From: Epiperipatus broadwayi
Lineage: Eukaryota; Onychophora; Udeonychophora; Euonychophora; Peripatidae
NCBI GenBank assembly: GCA_028023455.1
Contig: JAQFVV010012496.1
Span: 2,854,001 to 2,918,000 of the forward strand
Reading direction: 5' to 3'
DNA: 64,000 bases
In this document: in pieces, positions 23,341 through 36,640 of the stretch
Layout: every line of letters starts with the position of its first letter
Numbering within the stretch: position 1 is the first letter of the stretch
Position numbers and translations under genes: made by a program
Notes under the pieces: model-generated
Database searches by the model: none
Seen by the model: the letters and a program-made list of their open reading frames with translations, nothing else
Told to the model about the DNA's origin: nothing

Positions 23341-24275
23341 TCCTTTTTTTTAACTATCAAGCTATCTGTCTGAAATTGAAAAATAAGTTTAAGTTTTGAA
23401 TCTAAGCCAATTTATTTCCATAGTTATATAAATTTGACAGCCATTTAGCATCTATCTATTTCAATATCTTCAGTTTTTTAATAACTGTAGACATCTATAT
23501 TTCTTGGCCAGGATTGTTATAATACCAAAAAAACTATGCAAGCAAGTTAGTTGAGATTTAAAAGCAATTAAGAAATTGAAAACAGTAGAATGGTGATAAT
23601 AGTGTTAGTTTTTTTTTTATATTTATCTGTATAAAATGTAGATTCCAAGTAAGTAATTATTTTTCTTTGCTTTTTAAACAAAGATATTTTAAAACACAAC
23701 CTTTTTTTAATTAAAAAACAATTTCTGAAAAATATAAATCTTATACTGCAGGCAAATTTTTTTTTTATCTACTTATTTATGCTGATAAATTATTCATGGT
23801 TATGAAGAATATTTTAAAAATGAAATCAAATCTATTTCTCTCACACACAAAATTAACTGATTAATAATAATAAACAGTCACTCATAAACGAGTATAGCCA
23901 TTCTAACTCAAAAAAAAAAAAAAAAAAGGTGGAGGAGAGGGAGAGAAAAAAACTGTTCTAGAAATGAGTTTTAAGATTCACATATAGACCACGCTAGTCC
24001 ATTTTGCTGTTTAATTGATATTTACAACGTTGTCCTTTAATTTCTTCAATAAATAATATTTCTTTCTGAAATACTTCAACACCAAGGCAATTATAGGTCT
24101 CCAACATATTTTATTCTCTGCCATATCTTCTTAATAGAAATAATCAATTTTGTGTTTCATCAGAAGGTTTCCAAGATAATCCTCATTATATAAATGGGGT
24201 TTACCGCTACAACCATGCTCAAAAATTCACCGTAACACATCATTTTAGAAAGTGTTGCATTATTTACTCATTTTA
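23341..24275. other. Unannotated A+T-rich intronic DNA
   Basis: No gene recognised; a poly-A tract at 23911-23928 leads into a G/A-rich patch. The text 23390-23480 (TAAGTTTAAGTTTTGAATCT and on) resembles the part of family B that follows the AGCTCATTAGCTTGTATAG segment, so the preceding repeat may extend this far. Confidence 0.4.
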
Positions 24276-24439
24276 ATCACTAAACATCACATGATTCTTT
24301 ATGCTTACACATGCTGTTTACAGAGGCAAAACTCTCCTAACAGTAGCGCCACTCAGTTTAAGCCAGAGTAATCAATGAACGCAGGAAGGTTTGTGCATAA
24401 AATCCCTATCTAGAGCCTACTCATCCAATATTCCCAGAC

Positions 24440-24485
24440 TAGTTTATTCTCACTTGTGACATTCATCAGTGAGGAGCCTTGGATC
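24440..24485 (-). ncRNA. Degenerate hammerhead-like motif, family B copy B4
   Basis: Minus strand: CCTCA, CTGATGA (24469-24463), ATGTCACAAGTGA, GAATAA, ACTAGT, C, TGGGA. The CTGATGA box, stem I and stem III are kept, but extra bases split GAA from stem III and stem II is damaged. Judged inactive. Confidence 0.4.
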
Positions 24486-25247
24486 TGAGAGCACTACACC
24501 TAGATCTTAGAATCTAATGCAACTCTCCATCAGCTATCTTTTACGTTATTAGCTAACTATAAAGTTTTATGAAAACCGAATAATGTTTTCAATTCAAGCT
24601 CATTAGCTTGTATAGTCATATAGACTTGAACTCAGTTCAGCATTCATACTTTTTTGGTGGTCTTTGGTTCTTTAATAACCACTGTCCCCATAATCCTATT
24701 TGGCAGAATTGGTATTAAACCAATAAACATCACACAATCAGCATTCCTTATGCTTATGCAAGCAGTTTACACAGAGCAAAACTCTCCATACAGTAGCACC
24801 ACTCAATGCAAGCCAGAGTAATCAGTGGATGCAGGAAGGTTTGAGCTAGATGAGTAGGCACTAGATAGAGACTTTATGCACAAACATTCCTGCATCCATT
24901 GTTTACTCTGGCTTGCACTGAGGGGTGCTACTGTATAAAAATTTTTACCTCTGCATAAACAGCTTGTGTAAGCATAAAGAGTTGTGATCATGTGATGTTT
25001 TAATAACAATACTGCCAAATAGGATTATGGGGACTGTGGTTATTAAAGAACTAAAGATACCAAAAAGTATGAATGCTGAACTGAGTTCAGATCTGTACAA
25101 CTATACAAGCTAATGAGCTTGATTTTAAAACATTATTGTGTTTTTATTTTGTACTCAAAGCTTTATAGTTAGCTTAATAAGATAAAAGGTGGCTTCTGGA
25201 GGGTTGCATTAGATCCTAAGATTTAGGTGCAGTACTCTCAGATACAA

Positions 25248-25295
25248 GGCTCCTCATTGATGAAAGCCACAAGCTAGAAACTAGTCTGGGGATAT
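25248..25295 (+). ncRNA. Hammerhead ribozyme-like motif, family B copy B5
   Basis: CCTCA (stem I), TTGATGA (25257-25263; C3 changed to U), stem II A-AGC-CACAA-GCT-A, GAA (25277-25279), stem III ACTAGT (25280-25285), C at 25286, TGGGG (25287-25291) closing stem I. Stem II shows a compensatory change relative to copies B1 and B2: their outer G-C pair is A-U here. C3 pairs with the catalytic G8, so this copy is likely dead unless other changes compensate. Confidence 0.5.
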
Positions 25296-25410
25296 TGAAT
25301 GAGTAGACACTAAATAGGCATTTTATGCACGAACTTTCCTGCATTCAGTGATTACTCTAGCTTGCAGTGAATGACACTACTGTATGGAGAGTTTTGCCTC
25401 TGTGTCTTAC

Positions 25411-26465
25411 TCATTTTACATGCCCAATATAATAAAAGTTTTATTTTGCAATAATGGATTCTACAGTATTACACCCAACAAATTGAAGAACACATAATGA
25501 TTGGTTTTTCAATTATATTTTTAAAATTTTATAGAGCTTCCTTAAATGTAACTCTTCTAACAGATTTATATTGCTCTGATAGGGCATCAAAGTCTAAATT
25601 TAGGTAAAATAACTGCTCTATACAACTAACAGCTGCAGTAGTTTTTTCCCCCTGATGAAATTATTCTATCTTTTTTAACTTGTTAAAAGTATCACATTGG
25701 AGACTGTGTTTTACATTTAAATCCACCTTTCTGTTTATAAAACTACAAAGATATTAAATTGGTTTACATTCTCAAATTAATAACTATCCAAGATAAAAAT
25801 TGCTGAGGAGTTTTCTTCCAGCACTGGCTGATAAAGAATTTGAGTTTCTTGCATTAATTAATAAACCCAAACCATTACACATTAAATACAAAGCATTAAG
25901 TACGGTCTGTATATTGTCTTTTTGAAATGGCAAAAATAACACAATCATTAGCATACTGTAAATCCAGAATCCAAAAAGTTCTTGTTTTCACTTTTAATTG
26001 ATTCAAATTAAAAATTCAACCATCAAAGGTGTATCATATCTCAATCCTTATTTGATTAGGCAATTTATAAACAATTCCAAAGCTCAGTGTCATAAAAATT
26101 TAAAACAATGTTGGAATGAGTATATACATCCTTGCTTAACACCAGTTTTCATTTCAAATGCCTCAGATTTTCCATTTATAGTAATAACGCTGCTCATTCC
26201 ACTATTATAGAAATTGTATAATATAAAGAAATTTTATAGAACTAACTAATTTTAATCAATGCCATTAACATGTCCTATTAACTGAATCAAATGCTTTGAT
26301 CAAATCAATAAAAGCAATATATAAATCATTACTTTGTTTCAGGTTCATTTCTTGCACTTAACTTGACAAAATTTCACTGATTACCATTATTAATAGTTTA
26401 CTAACATGAATTATTTTCATATGATCTGATATTTATTATAAAGCTAGAACAATAACTTTAATTAA
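25411..26465 (-). mobile_element. CR1/L2-like LINE fragment (family X), reverse transcriptase to 3' end
   Basis: Minus strand: KAFDSVNRTC (RT box A; about 26300-26270) and ITINGKSEAFEMKTGVKQGC (about 26185-26125; the GVxQGC box B) are clear reverse-transcriptase motifs. YLNLDFDALSEQYKSV and FKNIIEKPIIMCSS lie further on (about 25610-25490), the latter matching the 12.5-kb copy. Stops interrupt every segment. It abuts the family B palindrome at 25410. Confidence 0.75.
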
Positions 26466-27245
26466 AATGCAATAAATTGTTATTACTTTTTAAATAAAAA
26501 AAATATCAATGGTATTTTTAAATAATATACTTTCAAATAGATGTGTTAATTGTTAAAAAGTAAATTAAAAGTTTAATTCAAAAACATTTTTTAACTTAAT
26601 AAAATGCATTTTTAATATCTAGTGAGAAAAATAAAATGATCAAATGCCAATTTAAAACAGTGAAATTTCTATTATTTTCAATGGGTCAAAAAAAAAAAAA
26701 TGTTACAGAAAAACAAATAAAATCAAACATTTTTATTACATTCTCAGTTTTGGGATCAAAAAAAAAAAACTAGCAAATGTAAGAAAGCAATAGGTATGAA
26801 AAAGATGGTTAGAAATTTCACTATATTAATGACTAAAAAAATCTCTTAAGTTTTCAGAAAAAATGTCTTACAAAAACTAAATTTTGATTTACCACACACA
26901 AGCATATGTGGATGTGTGCAATTAAACAATTTTGATAATCTAATAAGCTTTCAGAATTTATTGCAATCATTAATAAAATAAAGCATGATATCCCCCTTGC
27001 CCCCTATAACTTTTCCATCTATTAGAACCAGGTGAGCATTGAACTTAATGGTGAGTTTCAGAGCACAGATGTCTGAATCATTTCCAAATGAATAAAAGAT
27101 GAAAATCTCATTTTTAGTTAAATAAATGAAACTGTTGCTCTGACAATTGGTGTTGAAAGGTAACAAGCGACACAAAGTCAAAACATAATATGCTCTTATA
27201 TATATATATCTTGCATACAAAAATAATTCCAATGCAATTTCTTAA
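26466..27245. other. Unannotated A+T-rich intronic DNA
   Basis: Two poly-A tracts (26689-26700 and 26759-26769). The 93-codon minus frame at 26951-27232 has no recognisable motif. Its upstream end reads TATATATATATCTTGCATAC, so it is probably chance. Confidence 0.4.
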
Positions 27246-27249
27246 CAAG

Positions 27250-28030
27250 TGAAGTGATTTGATATATATTTTATATCATCATCATAATCATTGTCAACCA
27301 TTTTCAATCCATTGCAGGATAAGGTCTTTCCAAGTTCAATCAATCTTCTCTGATCACTAGCCATTCTTCTCCACATCATCCCTGCACATGTTCTTACTTC
27401 ACCATCCGATCCATCTTACATGTGGTCACTTTCTGGGTCTTTTACAATCTCTTGGAATCCAGTAAGATTTCAATCGTTCATTTATGATCATCTCTTCTAG
27501 CAATATGTCCAGACTCCATTTCAGTATTTTAATTCTTTCAATGTTGTCAGTAACATCTGTTTATTCTCTTACCCATATATTGCATTTTTGATCTCTTCTT
27601 GTTACTCCTAACATACATCTCTCCATAACTTCTTTGCCTGATGTCTCTGTATTACTCTTTTATTATGAGTTCAAGCCTCAGATCCATAAATAAGATCTGG
27701 TAAAACACATTTATTAAAACCTTCCTTTTCAAACACAAAGGCATATTTCCTTTAAATATTAAGTTATTTTTACCATAAGCATTCCAAACAAGTTTAATTC
27801 TATGATTAATGCCATCCATTATGTTTCCATCTGTAGTAATATTCTGACCAAAGTATTTGCAGTTGTTAACTTTTTCTAATTCATCATAATCAATCTTTAT
27901 TTTCATCTTTTGAGAAAATCCATTGAACATTACTTTGGTCTTTTTAACATTATTTACCTTTAGTTCTACTTTCTTACTTTTATCTGATAACTCTTGCAAT
28001 TTTGTGAATTAAATTCCAAACAATAAAATA
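27250..28030 (-). mobile_element. RTE-like LINE, 3' fragment
   Basis: The minus strand has a clean 115-codon stretch (27999-27652): QELSDKSKKVELKVNNVKKT then KVMFNGFSQKMKIK, VNNCKYFGQNITTDGNIMDG, HRIKLVWNAYGKNNLIFKGN and MPLCLKRKVLINVFYQILF. This is the classic post-YADD thumb region of RTE-like elements. The 3' untranslated end runs to an ATGATGATGA-type tail (27275-27290 on the plus strand: ATCATCATCATAATCATTG), as expected for RTE. It is a 5'-truncated copy and the least decayed RTE piece in the window. Confidence 0.85.
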
Positions 28031-30900
28031 TACATAAAACCGGCTTATACTGCTGTAATCATTTTAATTATAACAATAGTGTTTAAAATATTATCAGAAA
28101 TAAACTGAAAATTATTAAAAGAGGTAATAATACAGAGAATTATTATAAAGTACAAATGATAATATTAGTAATGATTAAAAATAAGAATGGATTTAATTAT
28201 ATAGAAAATAGAAAGAGAGGATCACTAAATATAACTGTAAAATTTAAGTTTGAAGTTAGCCATTAAGATCTGAAAGTCAAAGTAGAAGGTAGGTATAAAA
28301 TATGTTAAAAAATATATATTATAAGTTAAAGAAAATTATACATATTGAATGTTAATATAATTAATAATAATAATAATGTAAAATATAAAAATATAACATT
28401 AGAGTTAAATATTTAAAAAAAAAAGAAAAAAAATTAATAAGAATAAAAAAAATAATAAATGAAATAAAAATAATATATATATGATTATAGGAAGTAGTGA
28501 TTGATAAATATAAAAAAGGTTAAGATATAAAAAGGTAATAATTATATAAAGAGGTATATAAAGATATATGTGGATATATAAATAATGATTATATAAAATG
28601 TAAAATTGTATGCTCATGTATATTTATATTCATGTATTTGTATTGTGTTTGTTATAATTCTGAAGAAGATTGCAAAAAACCATCAGTGGTGGGTTGTAAT
28701 TATATGAAGCATTGTAAAAGTAATAAAGAACATAAATGATATTAATATTAATTAATATGGAGAAGGTATAAAAGTTCCTACAAAAATCAATGTCTGTATA
28801 TCTATATACACACACACACACACACACAATGTCAAAAATTTATTACCAAAATGAATGTTTAAAAAGTGACCAAAAAAGAAAATTCACTATTAATATCTAG
28901 ATAATTTAATCAGTTCTTCCTGGAAACTGCTCAATATATGCTTCCTGCTATTTCTCAAACAGAAGTTCTCAAAAATCATCTTACAGTTGATGTAGCAAGC
29001 TAAATGTGAGAAAAAAATTGCTAACAGCAATTGAGAAAATAGCTTTAATTTCTAATATAATTAAATAATATGAACACAATGTTCTAAAAAAATTTCAAGT
29101 ATAATAAAATCAACTCATGTCTAATGATACATATATATACACTCACACAGGTAAAATATGAGGCACAATAAATAAACAAATATTAATAATAATAATGTAA
29201 ATTAAGTTGTTACCTAGGCAACTGAGAATCTTAAAATAATCACTGTTGTTAGAATTTCTAACAATGATTAATGTTAAAACAAATATAAGCAAGAATTTGC
29301 CATTGTACTTAATATTATTTAACATCTCCAATTTAAATCTGATAATAAAACCATTAGTAATCAAAATAATAATAAATAATTTTTTTTTAGAGAACTACTA
29401 ATATGAAAAAAAAAGGAGGGCCGGGGACCAAAGGAATTTTAAAAAAATTATAAAAGTAGAAATATTCAAAATCACAATGGGAAAAATTTCTGGATTAGAA
29501 AGAAAATTAAATAATAGTATTGTTTGCAATACGGTATTACTTAGAATATAAGATACTTTCTTCCCAAATTTTGGACCCATAAAAGAGAGTTGCATCTTGA
29601 ATTCGAAACAGAAATTTTCAACGTTATTTCAGCGGATCTTTGCTTTACACTATATATGCACATAGTATTATGATCATTACCTGTGTAGAATAGCATGTTA
29701 AATCTTTTTTAATCAATATTTTTTGGATTAATTTCATAAACAGCTTTAACACTTTCTCAAACTGCTATTTTTAATATTATTTTGCTGATTTTATCATTAT
29801 TTCATTAAGAAAACTCTACCGAATAACCTTTATAATTTTTTTACAACAAACAAATCAAAATAAGATAGCAGCCTGCCCTACACAAGAGAGTGCTCATCAA
29901 AATTTTGACAGATCCAATAGCTTTGTTTTGATTTTTGAAGTGAAAAGTGTTTTAGAATCTTTTAACATTATTTTGCCAATTTTGATAGTTCTGATATTTT
30001 CATTTTGATTCTTAAAGTAAAAACGTATGTTTTAGAATCTTTTTTACACATTTATTTTTTTCAGAAAATATTTGTAAAAATATAAAATATTTTAGAATGA
30101 TTCAGATTTTAATAGAAAAGTGTACTAAATAAATTATAACATTCACTGCAATTTAAATGATCTGAAAATGAAGTACCCGGTGGAATAGTGAAGATGAGAA
30201 CTCTAGTTCTGAAAGTGAAGATCTAGAAATTGAAAGTACCGTATAACTAAAGATGTGCAATAAATTAGGTGAGGTTATTGTATTTACAATAGTTTCCTAT
30301 TTAAGTACATATATGCATCTTAAATTCAGATTATTTTTTTTCCCAATTTTAAATACTTAAAATCATACTGTATATTAAATTAAGGGACATCTTATATTTG
30401 AAATAATATGATAATAATAATAAAAGATTATAAGATAATTTGAGTAGTTAATGTTATTTGGAAATATGTATCTGATTACCATTGGCAGGTGGTTGTATGT
30501 TATTAGAGTTTATCACATCTTTTTGAAAACAAAAGTTGGTAAAAATATTTTGAGGATTTTAAATAAATATATTATTTATAATCATTTATCTTGGGGATAC
30601 TACACTTTTTTACTGACAAATATGAAGTTAAAGCTGGATGTCCAAATTGTTTGAGTGCATAAAGAACTACATTACTAACTGCAATGAATATATTTTATAT
30701 GTTTAATAATTGGAATTTCAAATTAATTGTATACCAAAAATAAATGTTCTGACTTTACTACCTTTCTTTAATGTATAGACCACATATTGCTATCAGGTAG
30801 GAAAGACTGAAATGGGGTGAGATTTAATGGGAACTATTGAGTGAAAATAAATAAAATTTTCAACAGAATTTTTAATTTTCTTAAGAGAAATATTATTTAA
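28031..30900. other. Low-complexity A+T-rich intronic DNA
   Basis: 28030-28620 is almost pure A/T/G short-period sequence. A CA microsatellite sits at about 28806-28827 after TATATA. No gene recognised; the minus frames at 28405-28827, 29143-29364 and 29398-29595 are low-complexity hydrophobic chance ORFs. A poly-A tract lies at 30980-30996. Confidence 0.5.
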
Positions 30901-30999
30901 AGCGTTGGCATTATATATCATCTTTATGAGATCTTATATGGGAAAGTTACTTAAAAAAGAATGATCTGAGAATGATATCTATAAAAAAAAAAAAAAGAA

Positions 31000-32500
31000 G
31001 AATTAGGCAATGAAGGGAATAATTTTAGATTGGGATCAATAAAAATTCTGATGTGGAATCATGCTTCAATCAAGTGTAGGAATTCATAAACGATTGATAA
31101 TTGTGAAGTGAGGTATGAAGCTATTCTCCAAGTTTATTTTTTATTATGTGAGGTATTAAGATTTTTCATTTATGGTGTATGCACATTGGTTTAATTTCAG
31201 ACTCTGGTGACCTTATAATGACAAAGGGGTGAATATTTTCAACTTAAGATTTTCTAGTAGAAATTTATTTATAAAATGACCAATATTTTTGTTTTGGAAG
31301 TGATTAAATGTTTATCAAAAAATAAAATGAGCACTGCTTGAAATGAAAGGATATTTTTCTGCCTGTTTCTTGTTCATGGACAACTTGTTTCATCTGGAAA
31401 TTTGCAAGAGACTGATAATGTTATATACATTTTTGTAGATCTCAAATGATAATCAAAATGTCAACTGCAAATGAAATTATTTGGAGAGTTTTATCTGTAA
31501 TAACTCCCATGCTACCAACAAGTGTTCCATTATCAAAATATTTAAATTAGTCATTTACATAATATCTGCCTTACTTTAATCTCACAATGCACCCTGCTGA
31601 TTAAAAATGCAATGATTCTGGCCTAAGTGGTCAAATGCAAGTTTTAAAGATTTCAATATTGAATAATCTTTTTTTTTTTTCAAACATTGATATATATATA
31701 CATTACAATTAGCAGAAGAAAATAACAAAACTATTTGAATTACAATAACAAAATATAAATGCATTGTATGGTGTTTTTAAGTGCATTCTTTAGTTGATCC
31801 ATGCAGACCCTGAATAGACAAATAGCTATGGATGAACCTTGAAATAGTCCCCTGGAAGGACAAAAAGAAACACAAAATTATTAAGAGTGATTCTTCAGTT
31901 TGCAAAGATTGGATGTTTATGGAGAAGTATAAGATTTTTTAAAGGTTAAAAAACAGAAGTTCCAGTTGATTAGATTAAATGCTGATTTGAAATCTAATTA
32001 AACCACAAAATAATCGTTTAATTAGAAAAGGCTTACTGTTCTATTAAAAGTTGATGAGGATGAAAGGGTGGTATAGTGCTATTATTTAACGTTCTGAAAA
32101 TGTTTTGCAAAAGTCTCAAATCAATGGCCTCCAGAATAATAGTTCTCATCTTCTAGCTTCAAAGATAATTGGATTATATATTAAATTATTACTGATGTTC
32201 AATTTGTTTCATATCCATAAATAATACTGTACTATAAACTTACTGAAGTTAAGATGATACAGCTGAACATTTTTATGCTAAAGCAGTAATGAAATCTGTA
32301 GCTTGTTTAGAAATATTTGGATTAAAACATATGCTTTTAATCTAAATATTTCTAAAATTATTTACTCTTAGGTGATGAAGGCTATTTCTTTATGATATAG
32401 TTATTGACTTTGATAGGAAGTTGGGCTATTGCGTGATTCTTCAATTTTTTTTTGACTACCAGCATTGAGATCTGCTATTTCCAAATCTCACGGTATCATT
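31000..32500 (-). mobile_element. Possible degraded LINE reverse transcriptase
   Basis: On the minus strand, GLFQGSSIAICLFRVCMDQL at about 31848-31789 resembles the PQGSSxSxLLFxxYxxxL box of reverse transcriptases such as the copies at 55-58 and 62-64 kb. ILKSLKLAFDHLGQNHCIFN follows (31650-31590), similar to the region after the catalytic box. No convincing YxDD was located, and the limits are vague. Confidence 0.4.
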
Positions 32501-35395
32501 TTTTTTATTAATTCCTTAACAATTTGATTTAAGGCATGAGAGGTGTAAAGTATTGGAGAGATTTTTGGATCTCAGCTTATAAGTAAAGTGATGAATTGGG
32601 TTGTAGGGAATAAAAGAACAATGTTTAAATATACGAAGACTTAAGTTTGAAATCAGCAAAGAATGAACGTTTGGACATAGATGTGTAAAAATATAATGAG
32701 GTTTGAGCAATGATCTATTTTATTTTTAATTCAAATTAGTACGATGTAAAAGACTATTTGAGTAAGTAGTTAGTTGATCTTGCAACTGTTTCATGAATGA
32801 TGAGAATGTGAGTTACACTAACTTATAACTTTATAAAGGATAATGAAGTTTATTAAAGATTTTTCACGCATTAAAAATGTGATACATTGTCACAATACAT
32901 ATAGTTAATGTTAGACATAGCTTTGTAAGTACAACTGAAATCACAAATAGTGCAAAGGCTAGAGATTAGAGAGTGAATGTTATAAAGTGTATATGGCATA
33001 TGAAGAAACTAATAATTTATTTGATATTTGTGAGAGAAAAAGGAGAAGAAATAAAAGCCTCTTACAACTCCTTCCACTGACTATTATTGGCTTATAAATT
33101 ATGATGTATTGGTTATTTAAGTAATAGAATAATTTATTATGCATTCTTGTTAATTTTGAATTCTATTAAAGTACATAAATATAACCACACCATGATTTTA
33201 GGAAGTGAAATATATGATAAACTGTTAATATTTCCAACATATAATTATGAAAGAGCATTTTCTTTATGATTTTCACTATTTATGTGAGTTATATTTCATA
33301 CGGACTGATGTGATTATTAAAATTGTTCTCTGTTATCAGATGGTAAGACACTCAAATTTGTAATACTAAAATTTCATAGGAAAAAAGGTAGGCTGTTTAT
33401 TTATTTGGAATGAAAAATTGAGAGTGCGAATTTATAGGACTATATTAATCTGGCAATTTTAGTTATTAGAGTAGGGCAGTTTGATACCAATTTTTATTTA
33501 AGATAATATCATGTGATATCTGAGATGAAGTAATGCTATGTGGAAATGATTTGTGGAAATGGTTTGTCAGTTATCAAGTTAGGCCATTTAAATTGAGTTT
33601 GGTGAAAAAGATCAATTGTGATAATGTGACAATTATATTAATCCATTCTGTTGCATTGTTGTGTTGCTAAGTATTATAAGTCCATGATTTTACTAAAGAA
33701 AAAGGGATCTTACCCATTATAATAATCAATACAATTAATTGATATACTGTGAAGACATTTACTCTAACATTATGCCCTTTTTAAAACTTTCGTGTTAATT
33801 TTTAACAAATGGATGCTGTATTGAATGTTCTGTCTGTTCATTGTCTACATAAAGAAGTTAGTATAGTTAGCAACTTTCTGTTGTAATTAAAATGAAATCA
33901 TTGAAGAATCATGATTTATAATAATTGCACACTTTTGTTAAGTAGTATATTTTAAACATTAAATAAATTTGTGTGTGTCTATGGTTAAATTTTTCTGTTC
34001 CTCTGCATTAAGTTCAATGGAGACCAAATTGTCCTAAAAGAAAATACAGCAAGGTAACATTTATATAATGTTTCATCATAATTGTCTACTGATCTGCTTT
34101 ATCTATATAATGAATTAAATTAAAAATGGAAGATGACAGAGGCACTGGTAGAATACCCCCCCCCCCAAAGAATTGATCTTAAAATAAGTTTAGATATTTT
34201 AATTTTCTTAAATGCATCTTTGAGAAAAGTGATGATGAAATCTAACATTGCTATTAGTATAGGGGGAATATTTGACAAAATGTGATTGGTTGTTTTTTAT
34301 AGGTGTAATTGTGTGCTGTATGGAATTTCACATGATTGTTTCTTTGCTAAAATATGAACAGTTCTCTGATTTAGGCTGCAGATAAGCTGCAACAGAAAAT
34401 AAACAAAATTACTTTAGAAAGTGCAAAAAAAAAAAAAAGAACAGTGTATTTTATTATATCATATGGAATTGAGCAATTAAAAGAGAAGACATTAATTCAT
34501 ACATAACTATTGAGATAAATCTTAGCAAGAAAGTAAATATAAGAAAGTACTTTAAAAGATCTGTTTAAAAAATTGAATGTATGGACTGTTGTAATATGGA
34601 GTAAAAAATAATTAACAGACAGCAAAGGCAATAATCGATAAAATGGCAAAAAAAAAAAACTGTACAAGAAAATAATGTCAACCAAAATTTCTATATCTTA
34701 AATTATTGTTCACATTTTGTTAGTGCAGTAATAATGGAGGAATATTTTAATAATCTAATCTGTTGTAAGATTTTTGGTTTTTATAAGGACTCTTTGAAAT
34801 TCAATTATTAAACTATGCATATTATTGAGTGTTAGATTAATGACACTTTTTAAGATTGTGGCATGATCTTCAGGTACAATTAAAAAGCAGTCATTGTCTA
34901 CTCTAGGTTCTTTCTTTCACATCCTTTGTTTTATTTTATGGTTGTTAATCATTCATGTTTGCACAGAAATTGGTCATGCGATCACATCTCAGCACTAATG
35001 AGATGATGAGATTATAGTTTGTGCAATCACATTTTCACTGGGTATACATTCTGATTCTAATCTTTTTCCTTTTTTTGTATCCAACTATGTAAGTTAGTTT
35101 AATTTTTTGTTGCTTTGGCATCTCTTAGTTTTTGAAATAGAATAAATATATTTGCTTATTAGCAGCTGCTTATAATTAGCAGTTAATATATATTACATAT
35201 TGAGACAATATATCCAAATATTGTGTGTAACATTAAAAAAAATATTTACAATAATAATGATGGAAAAAACAGCTAATTAAAACTAGCAGGATCAGAAATT
35301 ACAAAGAAATACACAAAAATAATAAGAAAAATGTAGTAACAGATTGTATTTGAAAAAAAAAAAAAGTTCATTAAATATTCTACAAAATTATCAAT
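32501..35395. other. Unannotated A+T-rich intronic DNA
   Basis: No gene recognised. A run of ten C (about 34158-34167) is unusual in this A+T-rich setting. Poly-A tracts lie near 34425 and 35350. Short minus frames at 32516-32710 and 34497-34685 have no domain. Confidence 0.45.
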
Positions 35396-35399
35396 TATT

Positions 35400-36545
35400 A
35401 AACATTTTAGGATTTGGTTATTCTGAAAGTATATGTTATCATTATGCTTTGGATTTGTGGATTATGAAAAGGCACTTGATTATATAAACATTTCTTCAGT
35501 GATTAAACTATGGGTTCATCAAGGTATAGACTCAGGATATTATCATAATCTGAAGAATATTTATAAAAATACAACAGCAACAATTAGATTACATGATACT
35601 AAGACAATTAATATTGAGATGGGTGTAAGACAGGGTGACTCAATATCTCCAAAAATTTTTACAGCAGTGCTGCAAGAAGTATCTTGTAAATTAAAATGAA
35701 AGCTAAAGAAGTAAAAGTAAATGGAGATTATTTAAAATCAGTTAGATTTTGCAGATGCTGTAGTTGTTTTTGAAAAAAATACTTCAGAGCTTCAGGAAAT
35801 ATTGCAAGAGTTATCAGATGAAAGTAAGAAAGTAGGATTAAGGGTAAATGTTAAAAAGACTAAAGTAATGTTTATGGATTTTTGCTAAAGAAGAAAGTAA
35901 AGATTATGATGAATTAGAAGAAGTTAACAACTACATATATCTTGATCAGATTATTACTATAGATGGAAAAATAATGGATGAAATTAATCATAGAATTAAA
36001 CTTGGATGGAATGCTTTTGGTAGAAATAACTTAATAATAAAAGGAAATATGTCTATGTTTTGAAAAGATAGGTTTTTAATAAATATGTTTGGCCAGTTCT
36101 TACTTATGGATCTGAGACTTGGACACTTAATAGAAGAGCAATACAGAGACTTCTGACCACTCAAAGAAGGATGGAGAGATGCATATGCATATTAGGAGTA
36201 ACAAGAAGAGATCGAAAATGCAATACATGGATAAGAGAACAAACAGGTGTTACTGATATCATTGAAAGAATTAAAATACTGAAGTGGAGTTATGCTGGAC
36301 ATATTGCTAAAAAAGATTATAATAGATGGACAATTGAAATCTTAAACCGGATTCGAAGAGTTTGTAAAAAAGACCCAGAAAGAGCCCACATATAAGATGG
36401 ATGGATGAAATAAGAAAGTGTGCACGGGTGATGTGGAGAAGAGACACTAGAGATCAGAGAAGATAGATTGAACTTGGAGAGATCTTCATCATGCAGTGGA
36501 TTAATAATGGTGGTTGATAATGAGGTTATTAACAATAAAGCCTGC
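35400..36545 (+). mobile_element. RTE-like LINE, reverse transcriptase and 3' end
   Basis: Plus strand: FVDYEKALDYINISSVIKLW (RT box A), TATIRLHDTK and IEMGVRQGDSISPKIFTAVL (box B) lie in the open stretch 35433-35699. The YADD region is broken (near 35745, reading FADAVVVFEK). ELQEILQELSDESKKVGLRV and KTKVMFM follow, then VNNYIYLDQIIT, GWNAFGRNNL and QFLLMDLRLG. MERCICILGVTRRDRKCNTW and GVTDIIERIKILKWSYAGHI (36171-36395) form the conserved C-terminal block. The 3' end has the TGGTGGTTGATAATGAGG tail. At least three frameshifts or stops; inactive. It is antisense to the host gene. Confidence 0.9.
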
Positions 36546-36640
36546 TTTCAAAAAACAAAAATGTAATTAATGATTCAAGTACATAAAAAATAATCTACTT
36601 GAAAAACATATTGTAAATTGATAAAAAATATATCTTAATC

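Larger units (their letters stand above)
24280..25410. repeat. Family B giant palindrome (about 1.1 kb)
   Basis: The left arm (24280-24860) is the approximate reverse complement of the right arm (24860-25405). Paired landmarks: AGAGGCAAAACTCTCC (24322) with GAGAGTTTTGCCTCTGTG (25387); ACTCAGTTCAGCATTCATAC (24631) with GTATGAATGCTGAACTGAGT (25066-25085); AATAACCACTGTCCCCATAA (24675) with TTATGGGGACTGTGGTTATT (25024-25043). A smaller foldback (24725-25012) sits at the centre. Each arm carries a hammerhead-like core (24450-24485 minus, 25248-25292 plus). A transcript through this intron could form a very long hairpin. Confidence 0.85.

Noticed and set aside
28806-28827. CRISPR-like or regulatory repeat
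   Set aside because: Simple CA microsatellite without spacers.
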